Positions 1-7,544 of a stretch of 47,520 nucleotides of DNA are shown piece by piece (positions within the stretch are counted from its first letter, which is position 1; every line of letters starts with the position of its first letter). Source of the stretch: Bryobacteraceae bacterium (GTDB taxonomy: Bacteria > Acidobacteriota > Terriglobia > Bryobacterales > Bryobacteraceae). The DNA is taken from positions 1 to 47,520 of the forward strand of contig JAPWUP010000008.1 of assembly GCA_028275505.1 (NCBI GenBank), given 5' to 3'. The notes below the pieces were generated by a model that made no database searches, had not been told where the DNA came from, and saw only the letters and a program-made list of their open reading frames with translations. A program made the position numbers and the translations under genes.

Positions 1-938
1 CAGCGAGTTACCGTCTCGATTTGCCCGGGGACCAGGCGGCGAGTGGCTGCTTCACTTTCCTGCCTCCACGTTGTGATTCTCTCTTCGGCGCTCAACAAGC
101 CGGTGTGGCGCACCACGGGAGGACTTGCAGGTTGCTCCAGCCAGGCAATCAATGCCTGCATTTCCTCGAGCAACTGCCGTCGTTCTTCGGCTACGCGCTC
201 GACGGCGGCCTCAGTCAGGCGATGAATTTCGGCGGCAGCGAACCAAAGGGATTCCTCCAGCGCCAGAGCCCCGCTCGCAGCTTCTGCCAGCCGCCTCCAC
301 CAGGCCAGCCGCTTTCGAAGCCGGTCTTCCAGCCGCTCGGAGCGAGCCGCCTGCGATGGCCTGCGGGACAGCCTCAGAGGAGGCGACGCCGCCAGTTTCT
401 GGAGGACTTGATTGACGGCGAGACGCAAACTGGCGATGCGAGCAGCCCATGTCGCGTGAGCGAAGCGAGGATCGGGTCCACCGTTTATCCCGGCTGCGCG
501 ACGCTGTGCGCTTCGCCGCAGCAGTTGCCACGGCGTCAGCACCTCCAGCGCCGCTTGCGCCATGAGCGCCACGAGTTGACCGTAGCGAGCGCCCGCTTTC
601 AGCTCGAGGGTGCGCAGCAAATCCGCTGCGAGGTCGCGCCCACGTTCGGTGGGCAGGGCGCGAGCGCTTTGAGCAGCGAATTCCTGCCGCCATCGGTTCT
701 GGGCTTCTATCGCCTCAAGAACACCCTCGAGCGGCCGCGCTCTTCGCAAGGTCTCCAAGGGCGCGACGAGCCAATCATGCGCGTACTCTTCGAGCCGCCA
801 GGGGACGGGAGGAAACGGGCGCGCCGCGAGATCGGCGAGAAGGCCGTCCAGGTCTTGCCACGCGGCCTGGAATTCCCCGAGCAGGCGCGCCTGCGCGTCG
901 TGGATCTGCTCCGCGACTTCTGGCGGTAGAGCGTTCAT
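1..938 (-). CDS. Uncharacterised alpha-helical protein, truncated by the left window edge
   Basis: An open minus-strand frame starts with ATG at 936-938 (protein begins MNALPPEVAEQ) and runs without a stop to base 1, so about 312 N-terminal residues are visible and the C-terminus is missing. The visible part is rich in Ala, Leu, Arg and Glu, with long amphipathic stretches that look helical or coiled-coil (for example LEEMQALIAWLEQ near residue 270). It has no signal peptide, membrane segment or nucleotide-binding motif. I do not recognise the family. It is the last visible gene of a minus-strand run that includes 996-1268 and 1279-4161, separated from the former by 57 nt. Reading frames on the opposite strand here give low-complexity, shadow-like translations, which supports the minus-strand frame. 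The rest of the protein could carry a catalytic domain. Confidence 0.6.
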   Translation of the reverse strand, partial: MNALPPEVAEQIHDAQARLLGEFQAAWQDLDGLLADLAARPFPPVPWRLEEYAHDWLVAPLETLRRARPLEGVLEAIEAQNRWRQEFAAQSARALPTERGRDLAADLLRTLELKAGARYGQLVALMAQAALEVLTPWQLLRRSAQRRAAGINGGPDPRFAHATWAARIASLRLAVNQVLQKLAASPPLRLSRRPSQAARSERLEDRLRKRLAWWRRLAEAASGALALEESLWFAAAEIHRLTEAAVERVAEERRQLLEEMQALIAWLEQPASPPVVRHTGLLSAEERITTWRQESEAATRRLVPGQIETVTR

Positions 939-995
939 GCCGGCGACTGACCCCGTTCGTTACCGGTCTATGGTACTACGCACCCGGCGGCAAAC

Positions 996-1268
996 TCAGC
1001 TCGCCTCGAACGGATCGGTAAAAGGCTGGAAGCCGTGCCGGAGCATGATCTCGCGTGCGGCGGCCTCGGCCTCGGCGAGCACATAAAAGAAAGCTCCGAT
1101 GCGTTCGCGGCGGATGATGACGCCGCCGATGTAACGGTCGGCCCCGACCACATAGTCCACGCCGGCTTGCGTGAGCACGGCTTCCAGTTGCTGGGCCTCG
1201 CGCAGGCGTTTGGCGATGTAAATGAGGACCAGCTCCCGGTCGGCGAAGTCTTCGGGCGAACGTCGCAC
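996..1268 (-). CDS. Small DUF2007-like protein
   Basis: This encodes a 90-residue soluble protein with an apparent GTG start and no clear Shine-Dalgarno sequence, so the start is uncertain by a few codons. The pattern of a hydrophobic strand (LVLIYIAKR), a helix (REAQQLEAVLTQAGVDY), a Gly-containing turn (YIGGVIIRRER), a second strand (AFFYVL) and a final helix (EAEAAAREIMLRHGF) resembles the small ferredoxin-like or GlnB-like fold of DUF2007 proteins, which sit at the ends of many bacterial operons and have no settled biochemical role. It starts 10 nt downstream of the beta-propeller gene on the same strand, suggesting co-transcription. The family call rests on overall pattern and is tentative; that it is a genuine gene is fairly sure. 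Confidence 0.65.
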   Translation of the reverse strand: MRRSPEDFADRELVLIYIAKRLREAQQLEAVLTQAGVDYVVGADRYIGGVIIRRERIGAFFYVLAEAEAAAREIMLRHGFQPFTDPFEAS

Positions 1269-1278
1269 GGCTTTGAAG

Positions 1279-4161
1279 TTACTGGACTACAGGCGGGCGC
1301 TGCACGGTCACCACGACCGGGTCGCTCACCTGCGCCGTAGCCAGCGAGCGGACCTGCACGACGTATTGTCCAGGCCGGATGTTCTCGGGCAATTGCGCCG
1401 AGATCTGTTCCGGTGAAGTTTCGAGCAGCCGCAAGGGCACGTCGCTGAAGGTCACGCAGGAGCCGCCCAGCACGGTCGGCGGAGGAACTTCGTCGGCGGT
1501 AGCGGCCAGCGCCAGATTGGAGCCGAGCACGGTGATGAAGGCGCCCGGGGTGAAGTTGGGTGTGCCGTCCGTGGAGTTGAGGATCCCGCGAGCGCCGCCG
1601 CGAATCACAGGCCGGCCCGTGCCGGGCGGGGTCAGAGGGATGTAACTCAGGCCGGAAAGGGTGATGGCGTAAATGTTCCCTTTGGAATCCACCACCATGC
1701 GGCGGGGCGAAACGTTGATCCGGGCCTGACCGAACGCGCTGACCGTAGGCTGCTCGGCGGCGATGGCAGCCACGGTTTCGGCTCCCGTGGCGATATCCAC
1801 CTGCTCGATGACCGGCCTTACGTCGTCGCGCGTGGTGGCGGTGACGCTCTGCCGGACCGCGGTGGTCAGGCGCACGAAGGAGCGTTCATCCAGTGGCGCT
1901 ACGGCCGCCACATGCCGCTGGCCGGCGCTGACCACAGTTTGCGTGGGCTGGCCGCCCGGAGTCGTGGGGGGAGCGAACTGCACCACGCCCGGACGTTCCG
2001 CTCCGCCAATGACGGCGATCGAGGGGCTCAGGATGAGTCCGTTGGCCAGATAGTAGGCTCCGCGCGGCGCCGCGCCCAGGACGCCATAGTAACTTATGAT
2101 TGGCTGGTTGGGCGTGTAAATCTGGCGCGAAACCGTATAATTGTCCACCAGTGCGTCATAAAGATAGGCGGTGCCGTTACCGCCCAGCAGCAGAATATAT
2201 TCGCCGCCGGGCGTGGCGATCATCTCCTGCGGGGACGCTACCGTATTGGTGGGGAATATGTTCGGGTTGGCAGGTCGCGGAACAGCCTGATTGCCCACTA
2301 CTTTCCACATCGTGCCGTTCGACATCGTGATCTGCAGGCCCGACAGCCCCATAGCCAGCGCTCGGGGATAGATCACTCCGGCGCTCGCGTTGCGCGGCAC
2401 AGGCGGGAATTCGATTTCGCCGACCACCTTGCGCTGTTCCAGATCCACAATACTGATGGACTCCCCGCCCGTGTTGCCCACGTAGAGCAGGCTCCCGTCG
2501 AGCGACATCGCCATTTGCCGCGGTAACTGCCCGACTTTGATCGGCTCCAGGAATTTCAGCTTTTTGATGTCGAATACTTCGATCCGGTTGTAACCTGGAT
2601 TCGTAGCATAAAGGAGGCCGCGTGGCTCGTCCAGCACCAGGTCCTGCAAGCCCTGATCCCCATAGAGGGCAGATGGCACCGGGAAAATAAGCCCCCTCTG
2701 ATCCGGCTGGCGGTAGTTCATGTAAACGCGGATCGTGTTGGGGATGTTGATGGCCTCGGGCGAGACCAAATTGACGTTGACCGCACTGCCGTTGTTTCCC
2801 GAGTAGAGATTGGTGCCCGGCTGCCGGTTCACATTGAAGCGGCCCGGCTCCATCATAAACGTGATGGTGGCAGGGGCCACGCCGCTGGAAACTTCCGCCA
2901 CCAGCGCGTTGCCCAAAGGCGGGACGGAAAACGTCAGCTTCCCTTTGCCGAGGTTGACCACCCGCACCGAAGCGCGAGCAATGCCCTGGTTGCACAAGTC
3001 GTACGCCAGGAAGACCTGCGTGGTTTCCGGCTGCAAAATCGGGTAATCATAAAGCTTGCCCAGCGGCAGATAGATCAGGCCGGATTCTGACAGGCCCCAG
3101 GCATGCTCGCCGTCGGAGGTAATCACCATGCGGGCCACGATGCTCTCAGGCAGCTTGATGCCGAGCCGAATTTGCAGGTTGGTGGCGTCGGAAATCATCA
3201 GGATGGAGGATTGCGGCCGCGGCGGCGGCTGGCTGGTAGCCGCCACGTTGAAGGCGCTGTAAAGTGTGCTGCCGTCGGGCGAGAACACGCTGCCGCCGAC
3301 GTTCTGCTGCACGTTGAACGACGCCGCCGGGAAGGGGAAGGGCGAGTTGGCCGTGCTCTGCTGTGCGATCACGTTGAGGTTCGAGGTGCGGTACATCGTG
3401 AACCCGGCCATGAAACGGGAGCCGTCGGGGGCCATGGAAAGAACGCTGGACTGGCCCGATACGGCGCGGCTGCGCAGAATGGTCCCGCTGGCGACTTCAT
3501 AGACGAACAGCATCATGGCCGAGGTGGTGTAGTTGGTGAGGCCCACGATGAATTGGCCATCGGGCGTCGTGATCAAACGCGTGCGGATGGGAGAAATCGG
3601 ACGGGGCAGCGTCACCGCCGGCAGCGGCGACGGCGTGGGCGGCGGCGGAGCGTACTGCACCGGAAGAATCTGCTGGGATACGGCCTGATTGCGGTCGTAG
3701 ATCAGCAGCGTGTTCTGCAAGTTGCCGACGCCGGTGCCTTGGGTGCTGATGAGCACACGCCCGTCGGCGCCCACCGCCACGCCTTCGGGCCGCGCGGGCA
3801 GGCTCAGCGTCTGCACCACGTTCCGCGTGCCCAGGTCAATCACGCTCAGGCTGGCGGACTGGTTGTTGGTGACGTAAAGATAGGCCCCGTCGGGCGACAT
3901 GGCCGCCGCCAAGGGCGACGTTCCCACGCGGATCGAGCCGATGATCGCTTTGTCCCTGTAACTGTAAATGTCCACGCGGTTGGCGTTGGTGTTGACCAGA
4001 TAGAGTCGCTGGCGCGCCTCGTCGAGCACGATGTCCGAGGGAGTTCCGCCCAGGGAGATCACCTCGCCGAACGTGGCGCCGGTGGTTTGGGCCAGGGCCA
4101 GCGTAGCCGTCCACAACCAGGCCAGCCCGATCAGGGACTGAAGAATCCTTTGCCTGCGCAT
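1279..4161 (-). CDS. Exported YVTN-type double beta-propeller protein with C-terminal TIGR03437 domain
   Basis: I chose the ATG at 4159-4161 because it opens a clear signal peptide (MRRQRILQSLIGLAWLW, then an ALAQ cleavage region), giving 960 aa; the frame is open further upstream but that extension is Pro/Gly/Arg-rich and unlikely. Residues about 30-330 and 500-850 each contain repeated blades of the YVTN/SMP-30 type (VIDLGTRNVVQTL, AMSPDGAYLYVTNNQ, AMSLDGSLLYVGNTGG), suggesting two propellers. The last ~105 residues (from GILNSTDGTPNFTPGAFITV, with ITVLGSNLA and the PEQISAQLP segment) match the TIGR03437 domain, described as typical of Solibacter extracellular proteins. Such proteins are secreted or periplasmic and presumably bind partners or polymers; no enzymatic residues are evident. 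It is divergent from the DUF192/Tad genes, sharing a 158-nt intergenic region with them. Confidence 0.85.
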   Translation of the reverse strand: MRRQRILQSLIGLAWLWTATLALAQTTGATFGEVISLGGTPSDIVLDEARQRLYLVNTNANRVDIYSYRDKAIIGSIRVGTSPLAAAMSPDGAYLYVTNNQSASLSVIDLGTRNVVQTLSLPARPEGVAVGADGRVLISTQGTGVGNLQNTLLIYDRNQAVSQQILPVQYAPPPPTPSPLPAVTLPRPISPIRTRLITTPDGQFIVGLTNYTTSAMMLFVYEVASGTILRSRAVSGQSSVLSMAPDGSRFMAGFTMYRTSNLNVIAQQSTANSPFPFPAASFNVQQNVGGSVFSPDGSTLYSAFNVAATSQPPPRPQSSILMISDATNLQIRLGIKLPESIVARMVITSDGEHAWGLSESGLIYLPLGKLYDYPILQPETTQVFLAYDLCNQGIARASVRVVNLGKGKLTFSVPPLGNALVAEVSSGVAPATITFMMEPGRFNVNRQPGTNLYSGNNGSAVNVNLVSPEAINIPNTIRVYMNYRQPDQRGLIFPVPSALYGDQGLQDLVLDEPRGLLYATNPGYNRIEVFDIKKLKFLEPIKVGQLPRQMAMSLDGSLLYVGNTGGESISIVDLEQRKVVGEIEFPPVPRNASAGVIYPRALAMGLSGLQITMSNGTMWKVVGNQAVPRPANPNIFPTNTVASPQEMIATPGGEYILLLGGNGTAYLYDALVDNYTVSRQIYTPNQPIISYYGVLGAAPRGAYYLANGLILSPSIAVIGGAERPGVVQFAPPTTPGGQPTQTVVSAGQRHVAAVAPLDERSFVRLTTAVRQSVTATTRDDVRPVIEQVDIATGAETVAAIAAEQPTVSAFGQARINVSPRRMVVDSKGNIYAITLSGLSYIPLTPPGTGRPVIRGGARGILNSTDGTPNFTPGAFITVLGSNLALAATADEVPPPTVLGGSCVTFSDVPLRLLETSPEQISAQLPENIRPGQYVVQVRSLATAQVSDPVVVTVQRPPVVQ

Positions 4162-4319
4162 GACGCGTTTTCCAGAATAAACGAAAAGGCTTGGCGCCGC
4201 CAAGCGGCCCTTGCAACCTGCTAAACCCGTCGGGCGCGGGCGAGTTGCGCCTGCCGCGGGCTCGGGTCCGCCCCCCAGGCCCGGCCGCAACACCCTCGCG
4301 GGATCTGTGTTATAACGTC

Positions 4320-4676
4320 TTGCTGAAGCTCAGGATCCGAAACCTCACCCGGGACAAGTTGCTGGCTACGGAAGCCGAGGTCGCCGACACCAGCAAGAAG
4401 CGGCGGACCGGGCTGCTCAAGCGGGAGAGCTTGCCCCAAGGCGAGGGTTTGTGGATCACCCCGTGCGAGGCAATCCACACCATCGGAATGAAGTTTCCGA
4501 TTGACGTGCTGTTCCTGAGCCGGACGAAGAAGGTGCTCAAGATCAAGGAACGCATGCCGCCCGGGCGGATTGCGGTCTGCCTGTGGGCGCACTCGGTGCT
4601 GGAGCTGCCCGCGGGAACCGTCGCCGCCACGGGCACTGCTGTCGGCGATCAGTTGGAGTTCGAGAAGGTGATATGA
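4320..4676 (+). CDS. DUF192 family protein
   Basis: A protein of about 118 aa with the DUF192 signature: the segment GLLKRESLPQGEGLWITPC, then IHTIGMKFPIDVLFLS, then RMPPGRIAVC, then a C-terminal VLELPAGTV and GDQLEF. DUF192 proteins are small beta-barrel-like proteins of unknown function, often exported; here no signal peptide is visible if translation starts at the TTG at 4320. The frame is open to 4191, but the upstream translation is Pro/Arg-rich and not family-like, so a TTG (4320) or adjacent CTG start is preferred. A TATAAC box at 4311-4316 lies just upstream and could be a promoter -10 giving a very short leader. Its stop overlaps the ATG of the next gene (ATGA), so it is coupled to the TPR lipoprotein and through it to the Tad pilus locus. 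Confidence 0.8.
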   Translation: MLKLRIRNLTRDKLLATEAEVADTSKKRRTGLLKRESLPQGEGLWITPCEAIHTIGMKFPIDVLFLSRTKKVLKIKERMPPGRIAVCLWAHSVLELPAGTVAATGTAVGDQLEFEKVI

Positions 4677-5632
4677 GGCGGCTGCTGGTGTGGGCATGTC
4701 TGTTGGTGGCTGGGTGCGCGCACCGCGGCCTTCCTGTCCGGCGTCCGATTGCCGCTGCGCCCTCGGGAATCCAGACGACGCTTCACCGCCAGGTGGTCAA
4801 CGCGGTAGATGCCGGGGAAGGGGATCTGGCCATCGCTTCCTTGCGGCGAAAGCTGGCGGCAGAGCCGGAGAACCTGGCCGTGCGGCTGGAGCTGATCCGG
4901 CGTTATCGTGAGTTGGGCTTCCCCGACCTCTCCCTGGAGCACGCGCGGTTCGCCGTCGAACGATTCCCGGATTCTCCCGACGCCCACATCGAGCTGGCCC
5001 GGGCCTTGCGCGCCTTGGGCATGCACGAGAAAGCCGCCGACGAGCTGGAGGCGTTTTTCCGGCAGCATCCGCAGGCTTCCCCGAACGTCGCTGCGTGGCT
5101 CGGAATCCTTCGCGACGAGTTGGGACAGTGGAAGCAAGGGGAGGCGGCACACCGCGCGGCTTTGGCGATGGCGCCCAACCGGGATGACTTGCACAACAAT
5201 CTCGGTTACAATTTGCTCCGCCAGGGGCGGCTCGATGAGGCCCGGCAGGCGCTGGAACGGGCCTTGGCTTTGAACCCGAAGTCCAAGGCGGCGCGAAACA
5301 ATCTGGGTTTGGTGCTGGCGGCGCAGGGCTCGGGCGGGCTGGAGGAGTTCCGCCATACGAGCGATCCGGCGACGGCCCACAACAACCTGGCCTGCGCGCT
5401 GATCGAGCAGGGCCGGTATGAGGAGGCCCGCAAGGAGTTGGAGAGCGCGCTAGCATATAATCGGAATCATCCCGCGGCGCTGGCCAATCTGCGGCTATTG
5501 GCAGAGCTGGACGGCCAGCCGCCTGCGGTCAGGCTGCCCCAATCCCCGCGCAGCAAGTGGTCGCGGTTCTGGGCAGCCGTCTGGAGGGTTTTGGCAGGAG
5601 CAGAACCATCGGGAGAGCGCCCGCAGCGGTGA
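4673..5632 (+). CDS. TPR-repeat lipoprotein, TadD-like
   Basis: The start ATG at 4673 overlaps the DUF192 stop and opens a lipoprotein signal (MRRLLVWACLLVAGC, lipobox LVAGC), giving 319 aa. Residues about 50-290 contain tandem TPR units, such as NNLGYNLLRQGRLDEARQAL, ALALNPKSKAARNNLGLVLA and NNLACALIEQGRYEEARKEL. In Tad loci the TPR lipoprotein TadD helps secretin assembly or stability at the outer membrane; the position immediately before the flp pilin gene and the lipid anchor fit that role. The C-terminal ~40 residues are basic and tryptophan-containing (SKWSRFWAAVWRVL), which could be an amphipathic membrane-contacting tail. The TadD assignment is by context; other TPR lipoproteins would look similar. 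Confidence 0.82.
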   Translation: MRRLLVWACLLVAGCAHRGLPVRRPIAAAPSGIQTTLHRQVVNAVDAGEGDLAIASLRRKLAAEPENLAVRLELIRRYRELGFPDLSLEHARFAVERFPDSPDAHIELARALRALGMHEKAADELEAFFRQHPQASPNVAAWLGILRDELGQWKQGEAAHRAALAMAPNRDDLHNNLGYNLLRQGRLDEARQALERALALNPKSKAARNNLGLVLAAQGSGGLEEFRHTSDPATAHNNLACALIEQGRYEEARKELESALAYNRNHPAALANLRLLAELDGQPPAVRLPQSPRSKWSRFWAAVWRVLAGAEPSGERPQR

Positions 5633-5650
5633 AAGGGGGTCGCCGGGCGC
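5617..5650 (+). other. Inverted repeat upstream of flp
   Basis: GCGCCCG at 5617-5623 and CGGGCGC at 5644-5650 form a perfect 7-bp GC stem around a 20-nt loop that includes the stop codon of the TPR lipoprotein gene. It lies just before the ribosome-binding site of flp. It could be a weak terminator or an mRNA stabilising/processing element that uncouples pilin expression from the upstream genes. No U-tract follows. In GC-rich DNA a 7-bp repeat can arise by chance. Confidence 0.35.
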
Positions 5651-5674
5651 GACTCCTGAATACACGCAACCGAA

Positions 5675-5701
5675 AAGGAGGATATGGATTATGTGGCGTG
5701 A
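5675..5701 (+). promoter_or_regulatory. Strong flp ribosome-binding site with overlapping 5-codon decoy frame
   Basis: AAGGAGG at 5675-5681 is the most complete Shine-Dalgarno sequence in the pilus locus and lies 9 nt before the flp ATG at 5691. A second ATG at 5684 lies only 2 nt after the Shine-Dalgarno and reads five codons (MDYVA) to a TGA at 5699-5701, overlapping the flp start in another frame. The spacing strongly favours 5691. The strong site fits high expression of a major pilin. Confidence 0.7.
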
Positions 5702-5867
5702 GTTGCTGCGAGGCGAACAGGGCCAGGACCTCGTCGAGTACGCTCTGATCGTAGCTGCGGTGGGCCTGGCGCTGATCACGACCGTCAACACGCTCTCGCA
5801 GGGCGTGGCGAGCCTGTATTCCAGCATTACCCAGGATCTGTCCAGCATCGGCGCCACCCAGCAGTGA
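5691..5867 (+). CDS. flp: Flp-family type IVb pilin (major Tad pilin)
   Basis: This is a 58-residue protein with a class IVb prepilin layout: a short basic leader (MWRELLRGEQG), then a processed N-terminus QDLVEYALIVAAVGLAL whose Glu at mature position 5 and Tyr at 6 are the hallmark of Flp pilins, then one hydrophobic helix and a short polar tail (SSITQDLSSIGATQQ). Prepilin peptidase would cut after the Gly at residue 11 or 12, and the mature subunit would polymerise into the Tad adhesion pilus. It has the best ribosome-binding site of the locus, follows the TPR lipoprotein by 58 nt, and is bracketed by short inverted repeats. The length is typical of Flp proteins. Confidence 0.93.
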   Translation: MWRELLRGEQGQDLVEYALIVAAVGLALITTVNTLSQGVASLYSSITQDLSSIGATQQ

Positions 5868-5878
5868 GCGACATGCGG

Positions 5879-5900
5879 GCCGGCTGTCCTGCGCGCCGGC
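5879..5900 (+). other. Inverted repeat just downstream of flp
   Basis: GCCGGC at 5879-5884 and 5895-5900 can pair across a 10-nt loop, 11 nt after the flp stop. A hairpin here could protect the flp message from 3' decay or reduce read-through into the longer downstream transcript. The stem is only 6 bp, so support is modest. Confidence 0.35.
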
Positions 5901-5916
5901 GCCACGGGGGTGAGGC

Positions 5917-7452
5917 GTGCGCGGCCTGCGTGCGTGGCTGATCCCCGATGTGGCGCTGGTCGGGGCGGCGGTCGCGCTGGCTTACTGCCTGCTCCTGTGG
6001 GACGGGCCGCAGCGGCTCTTTCGTGACGCCGATGCCGGCTGGCACATCCGCACGGGGGAAAGAATTCTCGAGCAGCGTTCCTTGCCGCGCGAGGACCCCT
6101 ACTCCTTTTCCCGTGAAGGCCGCCCGTGGGTTGCCTGGGAGTGGGGCGCCGATGTGCTCATGGGTGTGGCCCACCGCCGGGCAGGCTTGGTTGGCGTGGT
6201 CTGGCTCTATGCGGGCGCGATTGCGGCGACGGTTTGGTTATGGTTTCGCCTGAACTGGCAAGTGCAAGGGGACTTCTTGCTCGCCTGCGCCCTGGCTGCG
6301 CCCATGCTTTCCACGGCCAACCTTCACTGGCTGGCTCGTCCCCACGTGTTCGGGTGGCTGTTCACGCTGGCGGCTGTCGGGTGCGCGGAACGCGCCGGAT
6401 CGCGCTTTCGGCTCAGAGATGCTCTCGCGATTGCGGTCGCATCGGCCGTGTGGGCCAACGTCCACGGAAGCTTTTTCCTCGGTCCCGTGATCGGGTTGAT
6501 CTACGCGGCGGGGCACGGCTTGCACGCAAGGATCTGGCAGGAAGACGACAGTCAGACTCGCCAGTTACGTTCCAAGGCGCGCTGGCTGCTGCTGGCGGCT
6601 ACGGTCTCGCTGGCCGGCACGCTGGCCAATCCCAACGGCTGGCAGTTGCACCGGCATGTGTTCGCCTATTTGACCGACTCCGAGTTGCTGGCGCGCATCG
6701 GCGAATTCCAGAGCTTCAACTTTCACGCCGAGGGCGCCGGTCAGATCCTGCTCGCTGTGGGCGTGGCAGGTCTGGGCGCTTGTGTGGCGCTTTACGAGCG
6801 AAGGCTGGCGCACTTCCTGCTGATCGCCCTGCTTGTGGCCACCTCCTTGCGAATGGCGCGAGGCTTGCCCTTACTGGCGCTCATTGGCTTGCCGCTGGCC
6901 AACGGGGCCATCACGGCCGCGCTGCGGCGTGCGGCGGCGGGCGCGTCGCTGCGGCCCGGTCTGCGTCGTCGGCTGCAAGGCTTCCTGGACTATTCGGCGC
7001 GGCTGCGCGCTTTGGAGACCGGCCATCACGGCGGGCTGGTTGCTGCGGCGCTCCTCGGCATCGCGCTGCTGTGGTTGCTCTCGCCCGGCGTCCAGGCGCG
7101 CACCGGGTTTCCTCCCGACCAGTTTCCCGTGGATGCAGCAACGGCTGTCGGACAACTGCCTGCGGAAGCCCGCCTTCTCAGCACGGACAAGTATGGAGGC
7201 TATCTCATCTATCGCTTCGCAGGCCGGCGCAAGGTGTTCTTCGACGGGCGAAGCGATTTCTACGGCGCCGATTTCCTGAAACAGTACGGGCGGTTGATGC
7301 AGGTTCGCCCGGGCTGGCGACAATTGATCGAGCAATTCGGTTTCACCCATGCCCTGCTGCCGAACGATTATTCCCTGCGCGGGGCGCTGGAGGATTCGGG
7401 TTGGAAGCGACTATATGCGGACAGGGTGGCTACGCTGCTGGCCCGGCCTTGA
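5917..7452 (+). CDS. Polytopic membrane protein, GT-C glycosyltransferase-like
   Basis: This is a 511-aa protein with a GTG start preceded by a GGGGGTGAGG ribosome-binding site. The first helix (residues about 10-30) is followed by a loop with DADAGWHIRTGERIL near residue 38, an acidic pair in the first extracytoplasmic loop as in GT-C enzymes (PMT/ArnT/RgtA-like), and then about ten hydrophobic segments up to residue 390. A soluble C-terminal domain of ~110 residues (TDKYGGYLIYRFAGRRKVFF and DFYGADFLKQYG) follows. GT-C enzymes use polyprenyl-phosphate sugars to modify proteins or glycans outside the membrane. Its place between flp and cpaB suggests a possible role in glycosylating the pilin or a surface glycan; this is inference. 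It is not a prepilin peptidase: no aspartyl GxGD motif is present. Confidence 0.7.
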   Translation: MRGLRAWLIPDVALVGAAVALAYCLLLWDGPQRLFRDADAGWHIRTGERILEQRSLPREDPYSFSREGRPWVAWEWGADVLMGVAHRRAGLVGVVWLYAGAIAATVWLWFRLNWQVQGDFLLACALAAPMLSTANLHWLARPHVFGWLFTLAAVGCAERAGSRFRLRDALAIAVASAVWANVHGSFFLGPVIGLIYAAGHGLHARIWQEDDSQTRQLRSKARWLLLAATVSLAGTLANPNGWQLHRHVFAYLTDSELLARIGEFQSFNFHAEGAGQILLAVGVAGLGACVALYERRLAHFLLIALLVATSLRMARGLPLLALIGLPLANGAITAALRRAAAGASLRPGLRRRLQGFLDYSARLRALETGHHGGLVAAALLGIALLWLLSPGVQARTGFPPDQFPVDAATAVGQLPAEARLLSTDKYGGYLIYRFAGRRKVFFDGRSDFYGADFLKQYGRLMQVRPGWRQLIEQFGFTHALLPNDYSLRGALEDSGWKRLYADRVATLLARP

Positions 7453-7503
7453 GATCCCTGGCCAGGCAACCGTTTCGGAGTTTTGGTGTTTAATAAGAAT
7501 CGC

Positions 7504-7528
7504 CGGATCGGGCGCCGCGCCCGGTCCG
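7504..7528 (+). promoter_or_regulatory. GC-rich stem-loop in the cpaB leader
   Basis: An 11-bp stem (7504-7514 with 7518-7528, one G-U pair) closes a 3-nt loop, 16 nt before the cpaB ATG and just upstream of its AAGGGGCAGGA ribosome-binding region. It has no U-tract, so it is more likely a structure affecting translation, stability or processing than an intrinsic terminator. It separates the flp/membrane-protein part of the locus from the secretin and motor genes. Confidence 0.55.
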
Positions 7529-7544
7529 CAATGAAGGGGCAGGA

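Noticed and set aside
21-929. Plus-strand open frame of 302 codons at the left edge
   Set aside because: Its translation is low in protein-like pattern and it is antisense to a continuous minus-strand frame with a plausible helical protein.
3103-4224. Long plus-strand frame rich in His, Gly and Arg opposite the beta-propeller gene
   Set aside because: Antisense shadow of the high-GC propeller gene; no family motif and extreme composition.
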